A stretch of DNA of 64,000 bases from Frankia sp. AgB32 (GCF_023243045.1 NZ_JALKFX010000013.1:28333-92332), one strand, 5' to 3'. Counted from the stretch's first letter, positions 1-8,842 are shown. The notes: generated by a model not told the origin, from the sequence alone. Numbers and translations are program-made.

Positions 1-828
1 CCAGGTGATCTGTCGATCTCGATTCCGCCCTCAATGCGAGGCGCGGGAGAAGACCGCCGCGACGCCGTCGCCCTGCTCGAGAACATCGGCCGGGATCGGG
101 CGATCAGCGTCGTCGGCGCCCCGCAGGACGACATGGAGCGGTACGCGATCGGCGCGTCCAGCCTCTACATCGAGCTGCGTCGCCCGTCCGACGTCATGCC
201 GTACAACCAGGCGCCGGTCGTCATCGGCAGCGAGGCCGACGCCGCCCGGGTGCAGCCGCTCGCCGACCGGATGACGTCGTTCCAGCCGCAACCGCAGACA
301 AGACCGGACACCGACCCCGCCGAGGGCAGGACCCACGACTCTCCTCGCGCGTTCGTGCAGAGAGTCGCGGGCGACACGAAAGCCCGCGACGACGTGCGCC
401 ACCTGCTGGCCGTCTCCGGACCCGACGGCGTCCTGCTGGTCGTGGAGAACCGGCAGGCGGCCGAAACGGTCTGCGGCACCCGACCGGACCTGCCGGTCGT
501 CTGGTGCCACGGGCAGCCACCGTCCGCCGTCGTGTCGTTGATCGTCCAGGCGGCGCGGCAGACCGCCGCGGTGGTCATCTGCGCGGACGCCGACCTCGGC
601 GGCGTCCACATCACCGCCCACATCACCGCCCACATCCACGACAGCCTGCCGCCGGCCACCACGGTCCACGTCATAGACGTCGGCACGGTGCCGCACGACG
701 AGGGCCGCCGCTTCAACACCCACCTCCCCAGCACCTTCAGCAGCTCGCGCCCCCCCGAGCGAGCCACTTCAACCGACCAGAATCCGGAAGTTACGCACTG
801 CACGTTTCATTCCCTCGAGCAAATTTAA
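1..828 (+). CDS. Partial Toprim-like protein (JetD/DUF2399-type C-terminal domain)
   Basis: The frame is open to the left window edge, so the true start may lie outside; the first internal ATG is at 34. The C-terminal half resembles the Toprim-fold domain of Wadjet JetD and DUF2399 proteins: a strand ending in LLVVEN with the conserved Glu, a short VVWCHGQP segment, then an acidic motif ADADLGG in the place of the usual GDxDxxG, followed by a TVHVIDVGT strand. These proteins are nucleases or nuclease-like subunits in plasmid and phage restriction. A 12-bp direct duplication (607-630) adds a second ITAH unit right after the acidic motif. No JetA/B/C partners are visible, and the downstream gene is unrelated. 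The N-terminal 130 residues are not recognised. It may be a decayed copy. Confidence 0.45.
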   Translation, partial: PGDLSISIPPSMRGAGEDRRDAVALLENIGRDRAISVVGAPQDDMERYAIGASSLYIELRRPSDVMPYNQAPVVIGSEADAARVQPLADRMTSFQPQPQTRPDTDPAEGRTHDSPRAFVQRVAGDTKARDDVRHLLAVSGPDGVLLVVENRQAAETVCGTRPDLPVVWCHGQPPSAVVSLIVQAARQTAAVVICADADLGGVHITAHITAHIHDSLPPATTVHVIDVGTVPHDEGRRFNTHLPSTFSSSRPPERATSTDQNPEVTHCTFHSLEQI

Positions 829-920
829 CATTGCACCTGGTTGACCGATGTTTGGCCAGCCGGTGCATTCAGGCAAAAGCCGGGATGGGAGGATGCCCAG
901 CAAATTCGAGGGGAGATCAT

Positions 921-2681
921 GTGACTCAGACCGGACCCGATGGGGGAAGCGCTGCGGACGTCCGCGAGGTCACCACATTGTCGGCGGAGCCGGAGCTTCC
1001 CCTGCGCCCATCGATGGCCCCGACGGGCACCGCGGTACCCACTCGGCCCGCGGTACCCGCAGTGCCCGCGCAGGTTTCCGCGGCCGGTACCGGTGCTGTC
1101 CACGGGCGTCCGTCCGCGTCGGCACCGCTGGCGGACGAGGACGCCTACCTGCGGGTACCCGCAGGTAGGCTCACTGCTCTCGCCGGGCCCGCCCTCGCGA
1201 TAGCCGTCGTCGTGATCGGGGCGGTGTACCTGGCCTGGCGGGCCGGCGGCCTGAGCGGCACCGGTGTGGCCGGCCACCTGTTCTACGCCGCAGAGGTCGC
1301 AAGCTATCTCACGATCGTGTGGACGGCGGTGATGACCGCCCGGATCCGGCCGGGACTCGTGCGCCGCGCGCCCGCACCCGTGGGCACACTTGACGTGTTC
1401 GTCACCGTCTGCGGTGAGCCGGCGGACATCGTCGAGGCAACGCTGCGAGCGGCCATGGCGATCGACTATCCGCACCGCACCTATGTTCTCAACGACGGCC
1501 GCATCGCCCGGCGGGACAACTGGCGCGAGATCGACGAGCTGGCCGCCCGGCTCGGGCTGACCTGTTTCACCCGGACGGACGGGCCGAAGGGCAAGGCCGC
1601 GAACCTGAACCACGCCTTCGCCCGCACCGACGCCCAGGCCATCATGACGCTGGATGCCGACCACATCGCCGTCCCCGACCTGGCCGAGCGCGTCCTCGGT
1701 TATCTCCGTGTTCCGGCGGTGGGATTCGTCTGCACCGAGCAGCGTTTCGACGTGGGCCGCCACGACGTCCTCAACAATGCCGAGCCGATGCTCTACCGGG
1801 CGATACAGCCGGCGAAGGATCGCGACGGGGCGGCGAGCTCCTGCGGAAACGGCACCCTGTACCGACGGGCGGCGCTGGAGTCCGTCGGCGGATTCAGTGA
1901 ATGGAACATCGTCGAGGACCTGCACACCTCCTATGAGCTGCACGCCGGCGGCTGGCGCAGCGTCTACCACCCGGAGCCGGTGTCGGTCGGCATCGCACCG
2001 GCGACCGCCGCCGAGTACGCACGCCAGCGCAGCCGCTGGGCGATGGACGGGCTGCGCCTGCTGCTGTTCGACAACCCGCTGCGCAAGTCGGGGCTCACCG
2101 GCTGGCAGCGCGCGCACTACCTGCACACCGGCATCGGCTATCTGGTGGCGTGCGCGCAGATGATGTTCCTGCTCGGCCCGCCGCTGAGCGCCGTCGGCGG
2201 CATCCAGCTCGGCGCCGGTGTCTCGCTGACGTCCTACATGCTGCACGCGCTGCCGTACCTGGCGGGATCGACGCTGATCGTCGCCCACCACGCCGGCCTG
2301 CGCGGCGCGCACCGGACGATCGCCAGCACCCTGTTCAACGCGCCGCTGTACGCGCTGGCGTTCGTCCGCGTCGTGCTCTCCGGCCGACCCGAGGCCGGAA
2401 CCACCGCGAAGACCGCACTGCCGCGGATGTCGATCCTCCTGCTCCCCCAGGCCCTGTTCGCCGCCGCGCTGATCGCCACCATCGTCGTGATCGGGCTCGA
2501 CCCGGAACCGGCCGACCTCTCCGCTCTGGTGTGGGCGGGGGCGCTGCTGGCAATGATCGCCGGTCCGCTGTCCGCGATCTCGCGGCGTCCATCGCTGGCC
2601 GAACGGGTCCAGCTGCCCATCCGCGCGACCATCGCGACGGCGGTCCTCGGCCTCGCCGCGACCGCCCTGCTCACCGGCTGA
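921..2681 (+). CDS. Family 2 glycosyltransferase, cellulose-synthase-like, membrane
   Basis: A processive GT2 enzyme of about 586 residues that should polymerise or transfer sugars at the inner membrane. The GTG start at 921 is chosen because GAGGGGAG lies just upstream and the frame before it is low-complexity. An N-terminal Pro/Ala-rich tail precedes two membrane helices (about residues 80-135). The catalytic domain shows VFVTVCGEP, a VLNDG motif, the DxD motif in TLDADH, an IVEDL acid, and QRSRW, the QxxRW signature of BcsA-type synthases. At least four more helices follow. No PilZ domain is seen, so c-di-GMP control is not indicated. The polymer made cannot be predicted. Confidence 0.85.
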   Translation: MTQTGPDGGSAADVREVTTLSAEPELPLRPSMAPTGTAVPTRPAVPAVPAQVSAAGTGAVHGRPSASAPLADEDAYLRVPAGRLTALAGPALAIAVVVIGAVYLAWRAGGLSGTGVAGHLFYAAEVASYLTIVWTAVMTARIRPGLVRRAPAPVGTLDVFVTVCGEPADIVEATLRAAMAIDYPHRTYVLNDGRIARRDNWREIDELAARLGLTCFTRTDGPKGKAANLNHAFARTDAQAIMTLDADHIAVPDLAERVLGYLRVPAVGFVCTEQRFDVGRHDVLNNAEPMLYRAIQPAKDRDGAASSCGNGTLYRRAALESVGGFSEWNIVEDLHTSYELHAGGWRSVYHPEPVSVGIAPATAAEYARQRSRWAMDGLRLLLFDNPLRKSGLTGWQRAHYLHTGIGYLVACAQMMFLLGPPLSAVGGIQLGAGVSLTSYMLHALPYLAGSTLIVAHHAGLRGAHRTIASTLFNAPLYALAFVRVVLSGRPEAGTTAKTALPRMSILLLPQALFAAALIATIVVIGLDPEPADLSALVWAGALLAMIAGPLSAISRRPSLAERVQLPIRATIATAVLGLAATALLTG

Positions 2682-2725
2682 CCAGCAGAATGGATCCCGC
2701 CGCGGCCTGCCGATGAGGAGTCGAG

Positions 2726-3340
2726 ATGGGTTTCTATGACGACCAGGTCCTGCCCCGGATTGTCGATCTCGCGCTCGGCAGGCCGATGGAGGAGGTGCGG
2801 GCGCGCGTCGCGGCCGGGCTGTCCGGCGAGGTCCTGGAGATCGGGTTCGGGTCGGGACGCAACCTTCCGCACCTCCCGGCCGGAGTCACCCGCCTGCTCG
2901 CCGTCGAGCCCGCCGCCGGCGGGCGCAAGCTCGCGGCGCCCCGCATCGCCGCGGCGCCCTGCACCGTCGAGTTCGTCGGCCTCGACGGCCAGGAGCTGAG
3001 CCTCGCGGACGCGTCGGTCGATCATGTCCTCACCACCTGGACGTTGTGCACCATCCCCGACACCGGGCGGGCGCTGCGCGAGATCCACCGGGTGCTGCGG
3101 CCCGGCGGCACCCTGCACTTCACCGAACACGGCCGCTCACCCAGACCCACCGTCGCCCGCTGGCAGGACCGGCTCACCCCCGCCTGGAGCAGGCTCGCTG
3201 GAGGCTGCCAGCTCAACCGCCAGATCGACGACCTGATCGAGAAGTCCGGCCTGACCCTCGAATCCGCCCGGACATACCCGATGAACGGCACAGCCCAGAT
3301 CGGCTTCGCCTACGAGGGCATCGCCTCGAAACCAGACTGA
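2726..3340 (+). CDS. Class I SAM-dependent methyltransferase
   Basis: A 204-residue protein with the Methyltransf_11 fold. Motif I is VLEIGFGSGRNL (about residues 36-47), followed by an acidic residue in LAVEP, and the post-motif LRPGGTLHFTEHG. The start is preceded by GAGGAGTCGAG. It lies 44 bp after the glycosyltransferase and probably shares its transcript. The length and the C-terminal GGCQLNRQ segment resemble small phosphatidylethanolamine or quinone methyltransferases and METTL7-like proteins. The substrate is unknown. Assignment to the fold is secure; the role is not. Confidence 0.8.
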   Translation: MGFYDDQVLPRIVDLALGRPMEEVRARVAAGLSGEVLEIGFGSGRNLPHLPAGVTRLLAVEPAAGGRKLAAPRIAAAPCTVEFVGLDGQELSLADASVDHVLTTWTLCTIPDTGRALREIHRVLRPGGTLHFTEHGRSPRPTVARWQDRLTPAWSRLAGGCQLNRQIDDLIEKSGLTLESARTYPMNGTAQIGFAYEGIASKPD

Positions 3341-3635
3341 CCCCGCGAGGGCGAAGGCAGACCTTCACCGACCACCTCGGGGACACCCCCGCCCGGGCCG
3401 AACGTGGACACCGTCGTGGCGTCGGTGAGCGTCCCGTCGAAGGCGCAGCGGGCCTGGTCGAGTCGGCCGGCGGGGGCGAGAGCCGGCACGCGGCGGAAGG
3501 TGCGCAGGCGCAACCTGCGTGGGTTGTGTTCCCGTACAGCTGGGCGACAGCTAAAGGCCAGGTCATAGAGCTGTGCGCCCGCTACGTTCCAGCGCTAGGT
3601 CCGACGGGGGTCGGACAGAGGGGACCTACCTGTAG
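3341..3635. other. Intergenic region, nothing recognised
   Basis: About 295 bases separate the methyltransferase from the secreted phosphoesterase. I see no convincing ORF with a ribosome binding site, no hairpin with long arms and no RNA motif. It presumably holds the phosphoesterase promoter. Confidence 0.4.
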
Positions 3636-4826
3636 ATGCGTAAATCACTTTTCGCCGTGGGGGCCGCCGCCGCGCTCGCGGCGTTCACCGCACTTCCGGC
3701 CGCCGCGGCCGGTCCGCCGGCCGATCCGGGTGCGCTCACGCTCGCCGTGTACGGCGACGCACCGTACGGCACCACGCCGACGGACAACTCCGAGTTCCTC
3801 GCCACTCCGGCGTTCATCAACTCGATCAACTCCGACCCGGCCGTCGACCTGGCCGTGCACGTCGGGGACATCCACTCGGGCAAGCAGTACTGCACCGCCC
3901 AGTACGACCAGTCGGTCGCCCAGCTCTGGCAGCAGTACACGGTGCCGCTGGTCTACACCCCGGGCGACAACGAATGGAGCGACTGCCACAAGGCGGGCGA
4001 GGGCGGCGGCACCTACGACCCGACCACCGGGAAGATCAGGTATGTGACCGACCCGGCCACCGGCCAGCCGGTCGACTACGCCGGCGGCGACCCGGTCGCG
4101 AACCTCGCGCTCGTGCGCTCGCTGTTCTTCCCGAGCGCCGGGAAGACCCTCGGCAGCGGCAAGCTGCCCGTCCAGTCACAGGCCAAGGAGTACGACCCGG
4201 CGTTCCCCGCGGACGCGCAGTACGTCGAGAACGTGCTGTTCGAGCGGAAGGGCACGCTGTTCGTCACGCTGAACGTGCCGGGCGGCTCGAACAACGACGC
4301 CGACATCTGGTACGGCGCACCGACGACGAGCCCCGCGCAGACGCGGGAGGCCTCGGAACGCACCGCCGCCGACCTGCGTTGGCTCGACCACGCGTTCACC
4401 CAGGCCCGCCAGAACGGCGACACCTCGGTCGTCGTCTACGAGCAGGCCGACATGTGGGACATCGACGGCAAGAGCCCGGCGCACCTGACCAACTACGAGC
4501 CGCTGGTCTCCAGCATTGCGTCGCACACGACCGCGTTCGGCAAGCCCGTTCTGCTGATCAACGGTGACTCGCACGTCTACAAGTCGGACAACCCGCTCTC
4601 GCCGACCGCCCCGTGCGTCACCGAGTCCGCTGCCGGCGAGGTCAGCTGCGCGAACGAGTCCTCCGCACACCCCGGGTACGACGTGGCGAACTTCCACCGG
4701 ATCGTCGTGCACGGCAGCACGTTCCCGCTCGAATGGCTCAAGCTGACCGTGCAGCCCAGCGCGAACCACCCGGCGGGCGCCAACGCGTTCGGCCCGTTCG
4801 CCTGGCAGCGCCAGCCGCAGGCCTGA
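3636..4826 (+). CDS. Secreted calcineurin-like metallophosphoesterase
   Basis: A 396-residue exported protein. Residues 1-25 form a Sec signal peptide ending PAAAA. Metallophosphoesterase motifs are spread as expected: YGDAPYG near 39, HVGDIHSG near 75, TPGDNEW near 108 (replacing the usual GNHD), and INGDSHVYK near 308. These should bind two metal ions for phosphomonoester or diester hydrolysis outside the membrane. It is transcribed alone; a strong hairpin follows the stop. The altered GDNEW motif is typical of a secreted actinobacterial and proteobacterial subgroup of unknown substrate. Confidence 0.82.
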   Translation: MRKSLFAVGAAAALAAFTALPAAAAGPPADPGALTLAVYGDAPYGTTPTDNSEFLATPAFINSINSDPAVDLAVHVGDIHSGKQYCTAQYDQSVAQLWQQYTVPLVYTPGDNEWSDCHKAGEGGGTYDPTTGKIRYVTDPATGQPVDYAGGDPVANLALVRSLFFPSAGKTLGSGKLPVQSQAKEYDPAFPADAQYVENVLFERKGTLFVTLNVPGGSNNDADIWYGAPTTSPAQTREASERTAADLRWLDHAFTQARQNGDTSVVVYEQADMWDIDGKSPAHLTNYEPLVSSIASHTTAFGKPVLLINGDSHVYKSDNPLSPTAPCVTESAAGEVSCANESSAHPGYDVANFHRIVVHGSTFPLEWLKLTVQPSANHPAGANAFGPFAWQRQPQA

Positions 4827-4834
4827 CCCACCCT

Positions 4835-4869
4835 GGCGGGGCCGGCGGCTACCCGCCACCGGCCCCGCC
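4835..4869. terminator. Bidirectional hairpin terminator
   Basis: Perfect 11-bp arms GGCGGGGCCGG / CCGGCCCCGCC around a 13-base loop lie 8 bp after the phosphoesterase stop and 68 bp beyond the end of the convergent M56 gene. There is no real U-tract, as is common in actinomycetes. Confidence 0.75.
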
Positions 4870-4937
4870 TTCCTGCGACGCAGGCGAGGAACAGCACAAG
4901 GCGTCCCCCGGCGACCGGCCGTGACCGGCATCGGAGG

Positions 4938-5864
4938 TCAGCGTCGGTGCGCGAACGTCGCCTGCGCGCGCTCGAACCGGCGTTCGGTCGCGTGGGAGGT
5001 GTCGACGGCGGCGCCCGCGGTGGCCAGGATGAGCGCGGCGAGTACCCCCGCCAGGACCGGCCGCGGTGTGGGCGGCGGCTGCTGCAACGCCCGTGCCCGA
5101 TGGGCGAGGTCGGTGTGCACGGCGCCGAGTGCCGCGCTCGGCATTGTCACCGTGCCGGAGCGGGCGAGGCCGGCACGGGCGAGGGCCCGGACGGCGACAC
5201 CGCGGTTGTTGCTGGTCGCGGCGGCGTCCTCGTCGGCCCAGCGTTCGACGGCGAGTCTGACGGCGGCCGCGGCGGACCGCAGCAGCGGGTTGGCGGCGGC
5301 GGCGAGGTCGGCGAGCTGGGTGTAGGCGTGGTGGCGGTGGTGCAGGTGGGAATGTTCGTGGGCGAGGAGCACACGGCGTTCGTCGGGGGGCAGCGCGCGC
5401 AGCATCGCGGTGGACACGACGATCCGACCGGTGAGACCGGGCACGGTGTAGGCGTCGGGACGGTCGTCGTCGACGATGACGAGGCCGGTGGGGGCAGATC
5501 CGAGTCGGCGGCAGGTGCGTTCGGCCGCGGCCAGGTCCAGCCCGACGGTGATGGTCCGGCGCAGGGCTGCGGCGAGCAGCCCGGCGACGGCGGCGGCCGG
5601 CAGCAGGCCGGTGGCGGCGGGCAGCGGGTCGTGGCCGCGGACGACGGTGGCCGACCAGTGCCCGACCGCGGCGAGCATGGGCATCGGGGCAAGCAGGGTG
5701 AAGGCCACGACCGCCAGGATGAAGCCGGTTGCCAGCGCGGTGACCAGGCTGGCGACGGTGAGCAACCTGGTGGCGGTGGCGGGTGGCAGCCGCCGGCCGA
5801 GCCAGCCGCCGCTGACGGCCAGCAGCACACTCATGACGAACGGGACGAGCGCGACGGCCGTCAT
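4938..5864 (-). CDS. M56-family (BlaR1-like) membrane metalloprotease
   Basis: A 308-residue protein with the zinc protease motif HEHSH (HExxH, residues 169-173) in the middle of a chain with about four hydrophobic segments (near 5-22, 40-65, 85-100 and 268-286). BlaR1/MecR1 proteins of this family sense a signal and cleave or inactivate the paired BlaI repressor. This one ends without the beta-lactam-binding sensor domain of true BlaR1, so the signal is probably not sensed by acylation. The start codon overlaps the blaI-like stop by 4 bp (ATGA), giving translational coupling. The longer upstream extension of the same frame is not plausible because it runs antisense through the repressor. Confidence 0.85.
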   Translation of the reverse strand: MTAVALVPFVMSVLLAVSGGWLGRRLPPATATRLLTVASLVTALATGFILAVVAFTLLAPMPMLAAVGHWSATVVRGHDPLPAATGLLPAAAVAGLLAAALRRTITVGLDLAAAERTCRRLGSAPTGLVIVDDDRPDAYTVPGLTGRIVVSTAMLRALPPDERRVLLAHEHSHLHHRHHAYTQLADLAAAANPLLRSAAAAVRLAVERWADEDAAATSNNRGVAVRALARAGLARSGTVTMPSAALGAVHTDLAHRARALQQPPPTPRPVLAGVLAALILATAGAAVDTSHATERRFERAQATFAHRR

Positions 5865-6319
5865 CGCCGCGGCCCGCCATCCGCCCTGCCGGCACCAGCA
5901 CTGTTCCCGTCGCCGTCGCCGGTGCCGGTGCCGTCGCCGTCGTCGGACCGGTGCGTGGTGAGGAGGTCGGCGAGGAGCTGTTCGTCCTCTGGTTGCAGGT
6001 CCGCGACGAACCGGGCGAGTGTCTCGGCCCGGTGGGTGCCGGCGCTGAGCAGGCGGGTCATCTGCCGGGCGGTGAGCGCGGCGTCCAGGGTGTCCGGGGC
6101 GGCGGCCGGCGCGTAGACGTAGGAGCGGCCCGCGGGCGCCCGGGTGAGGGCGCCCTTGTCGTGCAGACGGGCGAGGGTGGTCATCACCGTGGTGTAGGCC
6201 AGCGGTTCGCCGAGTTCGGCGAGTGTCTCGGCCGGGGTGAGCGGTCGGCCGGCCGCGGCGATCGCGGCGAGCACCTCGCGTTCGAGCGTTCCGGGTTCGC
6301 GTCTGGGTTTCCTCGCCAC
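5861..6319 (-). CDS. BlaI/MecI-type penicillinase repressor family regulator
   Basis: A 152-residue winged-helix repressor. The N-terminal part (LEREVLAAIAAAG, then YTTVMTTLARLHDKG) is the BlaI DNA-binding wing-helix signature, and the C-terminal part carries a dimerisation helix followed by a low-complexity Gly/Asp tail. The start is GTG at 6319, with GGAGGAGATG upstream. It is the first gene of a two-gene operon with the M56 protease. It is divergent from an ABC exporter, and two dyads with CTACTA half-sites lie in the shared gap, so it probably represses both directions until the protease removes it. Confidence 0.88.
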   Translation of the reverse strand: MARKPRREPGTLEREVLAAIAAAGRPLTPAETLAELGEPLAYTTVMTTLARLHDKGALTRAPAGRSYVYAPAAAPDTLDAALTARQMTRLLSAGTHRAETLARFVADLQPEDEQLLADLLTTHRSDDGDGTGTGDGDGNSAGAGRADGGPRR

Positions 6320-6334
6320 CGCATCTCCTCCGCG

Positions 6335-6355
6335 CTACTACTGGCCTGATGGTAC
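6335..6355. promoter_or_regulatory. Imperfect BlaI-type operator in front of the repressor gene
   Basis: CTACTA, nine bases, then TGGTAC. The half-site and the 9-base spacing match the perfect dyad about 100 bp away, with 4 of 6 bases conserved in the second arm. It lies 16 bp upstream of the repressor start, consistent with autoregulation. Confidence 0.5.
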
Positions 6356-6440
6356 GAGAGGCCGAGCAGCCGACCTCGACGTGGCGCACCCGCCGCCACG
6401 CCAGCCGCTGCCAGCCCTGCACAGGTCCTCCCGCCCGACC

Positions 6441-6465
6441 GTCTACTATTCGTCGAGTAGTAGAC
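6441..6465. promoter_or_regulatory. BlaI-type operator dyad in front of the ABC exporter
   Basis: Perfect 8-bp arms GTCTACTA / TAGTAGAC separated by nine bases, ending 21 bp before the ABC ATPase start. The TACTA/TAGTA core matches what is known of actinobacterial BlaI boxes. Confidence 0.72.
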
Positions 6466-6486
6466 GACTGTTCGACGGGAGGACGG

Positions 6487-7467
6487 ATGACGGTTGCTGT
6501 GCCGGCGGTGGAGGCCTCCGGCCTGGTCAAACGGTTCGGTGCGCGCACCGCGGTGGACCGCGTTGATCTCAGGGTGGATGTCGGGGAGGTGTACGGCATC
6601 CTCGGCCCGAACGGCGCGGGAAAGACGACGTTCCTGCGGATGCTGTTCGGACTGATCCGACCGGACGCGGGGACGCTGCGGGTGTTCGGCCGCACCTGGG
6701 GCGAGGCCGGCCCGAGAATGCTGGACGGGGTCGCCGGGTTCATCGAGAGCCCGCGGTTCTACCCGTACCTGTCCGGCCGGCGGAACCTGAACCTGCTCGC
6801 CGGGCTGGACGGCGGCGGGGCGGGCAGCCGGATCGACGCGGTGCTCGACGTCGTCGACCTTGCCGGACGGGCGGATGACAAGGTCGGAGGTTACTCGTTC
6901 GGGATGCGCCAGCGGCTCGGGGTCGCCGCGTCGCTGCTGCGCGACCCGCGGCTGCTCGTGCTCGACGAGCCGGCCAACGGCCTGGACCCCGCCGGCATCC
7001 GGGACATGCGCGCCCTGGTCAGGAGGCTGGCAGCCGGGGGGCTGACCGTGCTGCTGAGTAGCCACAACATGGACGAGGTCGAGGAGATCTGCGACAACGT
7101 CACCATCATGCGCACCGGCCGGGTGGTCTACCACGGCTCGATCGACCAGCTGCGCGCCCAGGCCCCGGACCCGTCCCACCGACTACTGACCAGCGACGAC
7201 GCCCAGGCGTTGCGCCTTGGCGGCGACCATCCGGCCGTGTCCGTCTCGGCCCACCCGGACGGCGGCCTGGTGCTGCGTGCCCAGCCCGCCGACGCGGACG
7301 CCTACATCCTCGCGCTCGGTCAGGCCGGGGTGGCGGTGCGGGCCCTGCACCTGGAGGTCGCGCCGCTGGAGTCGCTGTTCTTCATGCTCACCGAAACCGA
7401 CCCGGCGGCCGGACATGACGTGCCCGCCCAGGCCCAGCCGGACGCCCTCACCGGAGCAGCCTCGTGA
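6487..7467 (+). CDS. ABC transporter ATP-binding subunit (BcrA/DrrA type)
   Basis: A 326-residue ATPase of an exporter. It shows Walker A GPNGAGKTT, the signature YSFGMRQRLG, Walker B LLVLDEPANGLDP and the H-loop in LLSSHNMDEVEEI. A roughly 100-residue C-terminal extension is typical of drug and bacitracin exporters. The ATG at 6487 follows GGGAGGACGG; the upstream in-frame ATG at 6349 would run through the operator and is rejected. The stop overlaps the permease start (GTGA). Coupling to a BlaI-type repressor suggests induction by cell-envelope stress or an antibiotic. Confidence 0.9.
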   Translation: MTVAVPAVEASGLVKRFGARTAVDRVDLRVDVGEVYGILGPNGAGKTTFLRMLFGLIRPDAGTLRVFGRTWGEAGPRMLDGVAGFIESPRFYPYLSGRRNLNLLAGLDGGGAGSRIDAVLDVVDLAGRADDKVGGYSFGMRQRLGVAASLLRDPRLLVLDEPANGLDPAGIRDMRALVRRLAAGGLTVLLSSHNMDEVEEICDNVTIMRTGRVVYHGSIDQLRAQAPDPSHRLLTSDDAQALRLGGDHPAVSVSAHPDGGLVLRAQPADADAYILALGQAGVAVRALHLEVAPLESLFFMLTETDPAAGHDVPAQAQPDALTGAAS

Positions 7468-8369
7468 CCACCCCAGCCACCCCAGCCACAACCGCCACCG
7501 CCACCGCCGCCGCCCCGGTGCCGCCCGCGGCGGTCCACCCCCGGCCGGTCGGGCGGGGCCGGGTGGCCACCGCCTACCGGTGGGAGGTCACCAAACTCGC
7601 CGCCCAGGCCCGCACCCGCGCCACCCTCGCCGTCTGCCTGCTCGCCCCGTTCGTGTTCGTGGTCCTGCTCGACCGCCAGGATCGGCTACCGAAGGACACC
7701 CTGTACGGCCGGTGGGTCCATGCCAGCGGCTTCGCCACCCCACTGCTCATCCTCGGCTTCGCCGCCCAGTGGGTGTTCCCGCTGCTGACCAGCCTCGTCG
7801 CCGGCGACATTTTCGCCAGTGAGGACCAGCACGGCACCTGGAAGACGATCCTGACCCGTTCCCACAGCCGCAGCCAGATCTTCTGGGCCAAGACCCTGGC
7901 CGCGGCCACCTTCACCACCGCCGTCCTCACCGTCCTCGCGCTGAGCTGCCTGACGGCCGGCGTTCTCCTCGTCGGCCACCAGCCGCTGGAAAGCCTGTCG
8001 GGCACCCTGCTGCCACCGGGCCGCGCCGCTGGGCTGGTCCTCGCCGCCTGGGCCACCGCGCTACCGCCCCTGCTCGGCTTCACCGCGCTCGGGATCATGC
8101 TCTCGGTGCTCACCCGCAGCAGCCCCGCCGGCATCGTCGGACCGATCATTCTCGGCCTGCTCATGCAGCTCTACGCCTTCCTCAACGGCGCCGACACGAT
8201 CCGCCACCTGCTGCTCGTCACCCCCTTCGACGCCTGGCACGGTCTGCTCGCGGCGCACCCGTACTACGGCCCGCTGCGCGACGGCACGTTCGTCAGCGTC
8301 GGCTACCTCGTCCTCTGCCTGGCGGTCGCCTACACGGCGCTGCGCCGCCGCGACATCACCGGAGGCTGA
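7464..8369 (+). CDS. ABC-2 type exporter permease
   Basis: A 301-residue membrane protein with a Pro/Ala/Thr-rich cytoplasmic tail (first 35 residues) and about six helices, including LAVCLLAPFVFVVLL, PLLILGFAAQWVFPLL and GYLVLCLAVAYTAL. The segment FASEDQHGTWKTILTRSHSR is the cytoplasmic loop seen in ABC-2 permeases. The GTG start overlaps the ATPase stop by 4 bp. It forms the membrane half of the exporter controlled by the BlaI-type system. Confidence 0.87.
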   Translation: MTTPATPATTATATAAAPVPPAAVHPRPVGRGRVATAYRWEVTKLAAQARTRATLAVCLLAPFVFVVLLDRQDRLPKDTLYGRWVHASGFATPLLILGFAAQWVFPLLTSLVAGDIFASEDQHGTWKTILTRSHSRSQIFWAKTLAAATFTTAVLTVLALSCLTAGVLLVGHQPLESLSGTLLPPGRAAGLVLAAWATALPPLLGFTALGIMLSVLTRSSPAGIVGPIILGLLMQLYAFLNGADTIRHLLLVTPFDAWHGLLAAHPYYGPLRDGTFVSVGYLVLCLAVAYTALRRRDITGG

Positions 8370-8374
8370 CCCGC

Positions 8375-8842
8375 ATGCGCATGCCCCGTCCCAGCTCCGG
8401 CCGGCTGCTCCGCGCGGCCGCCGCCGCCGGCGCCGTCACCGCGCTGACCGCCGCCCTCGCCGGCTGCGCCACCGACGTCACCCGGCCCCGCGTCGAAGGC
8501 TCGCTCGGCCCTGTCTTCGCCAACCTCTACGTCCACCAGCAGACCCTGCTCGGCCACCCCGGCCTCACCCCCGCCGCCGTCGCCGCCAGACCCACCTGCC
8601 ACCGCACCACCCCCGGATCCCACGACAAGGGGGCCGGCAGCGACTGGATCTGCCAGGTCGGCTGGACCGACGGCACCGGCAGACCCCAGAACGGCAAGTT
8701 CGAGCTCCAGGTCCGCTCCAACGGCTGCTACCAGGCCGGCGGCCCCAGCAAGATCGTCGGCCCGATCATGATCAGGGACACCGCCGGCACCAGCGTGATC
8801 AACCCGGTGTTCGAGTTCGACGGCTGCTTCGACACCACCTGA
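8375..8842 (+). CDS. Small lipoprotein, function unknown
   Basis: A 155-residue protein with a lipobox LAGC (Cys31) after a hydrophobic signal. Four further Cys residues in the mature part (TCHRTT, ICQVG, NGCYQ, DGCFD) could form two disulfides. It begins 5 bp after the exporter permease and is the last gene of that operon, so it may be a surface accessory of the exporter or an immunity or sensor protein. No family recognised. Confidence 0.78.
   Translation: MRMPRPSSGRLLRAAAAAGAVTALTAALAGCATDVTRPRVEGSLGPVFANLYVHQQTLLGHPGLTPAAVAARPTCHRTTPGSHDKGAGSDWICQVGWTDGTGRPQNGKFELQVRSNGCYQAGGPSKIVGPIMIRDTAGTSVINPVFEFDGCFDTT

Noticed and set aside
829..920. Possible c-di-GMP riboswitch in the leader of the glycosyltransferase (GGCAAAAGCC)
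   Set aside because: The conserved GEMM core bases and the second stem are absent; only a short chance similarity.
825..2312. Long open frame antisense to the glycosyltransferase
   Set aside because: Arg/Gly/Asp-rich composition of a high-GC shadow frame, no ribosome binding site, and a well-supported gene on the other strand.
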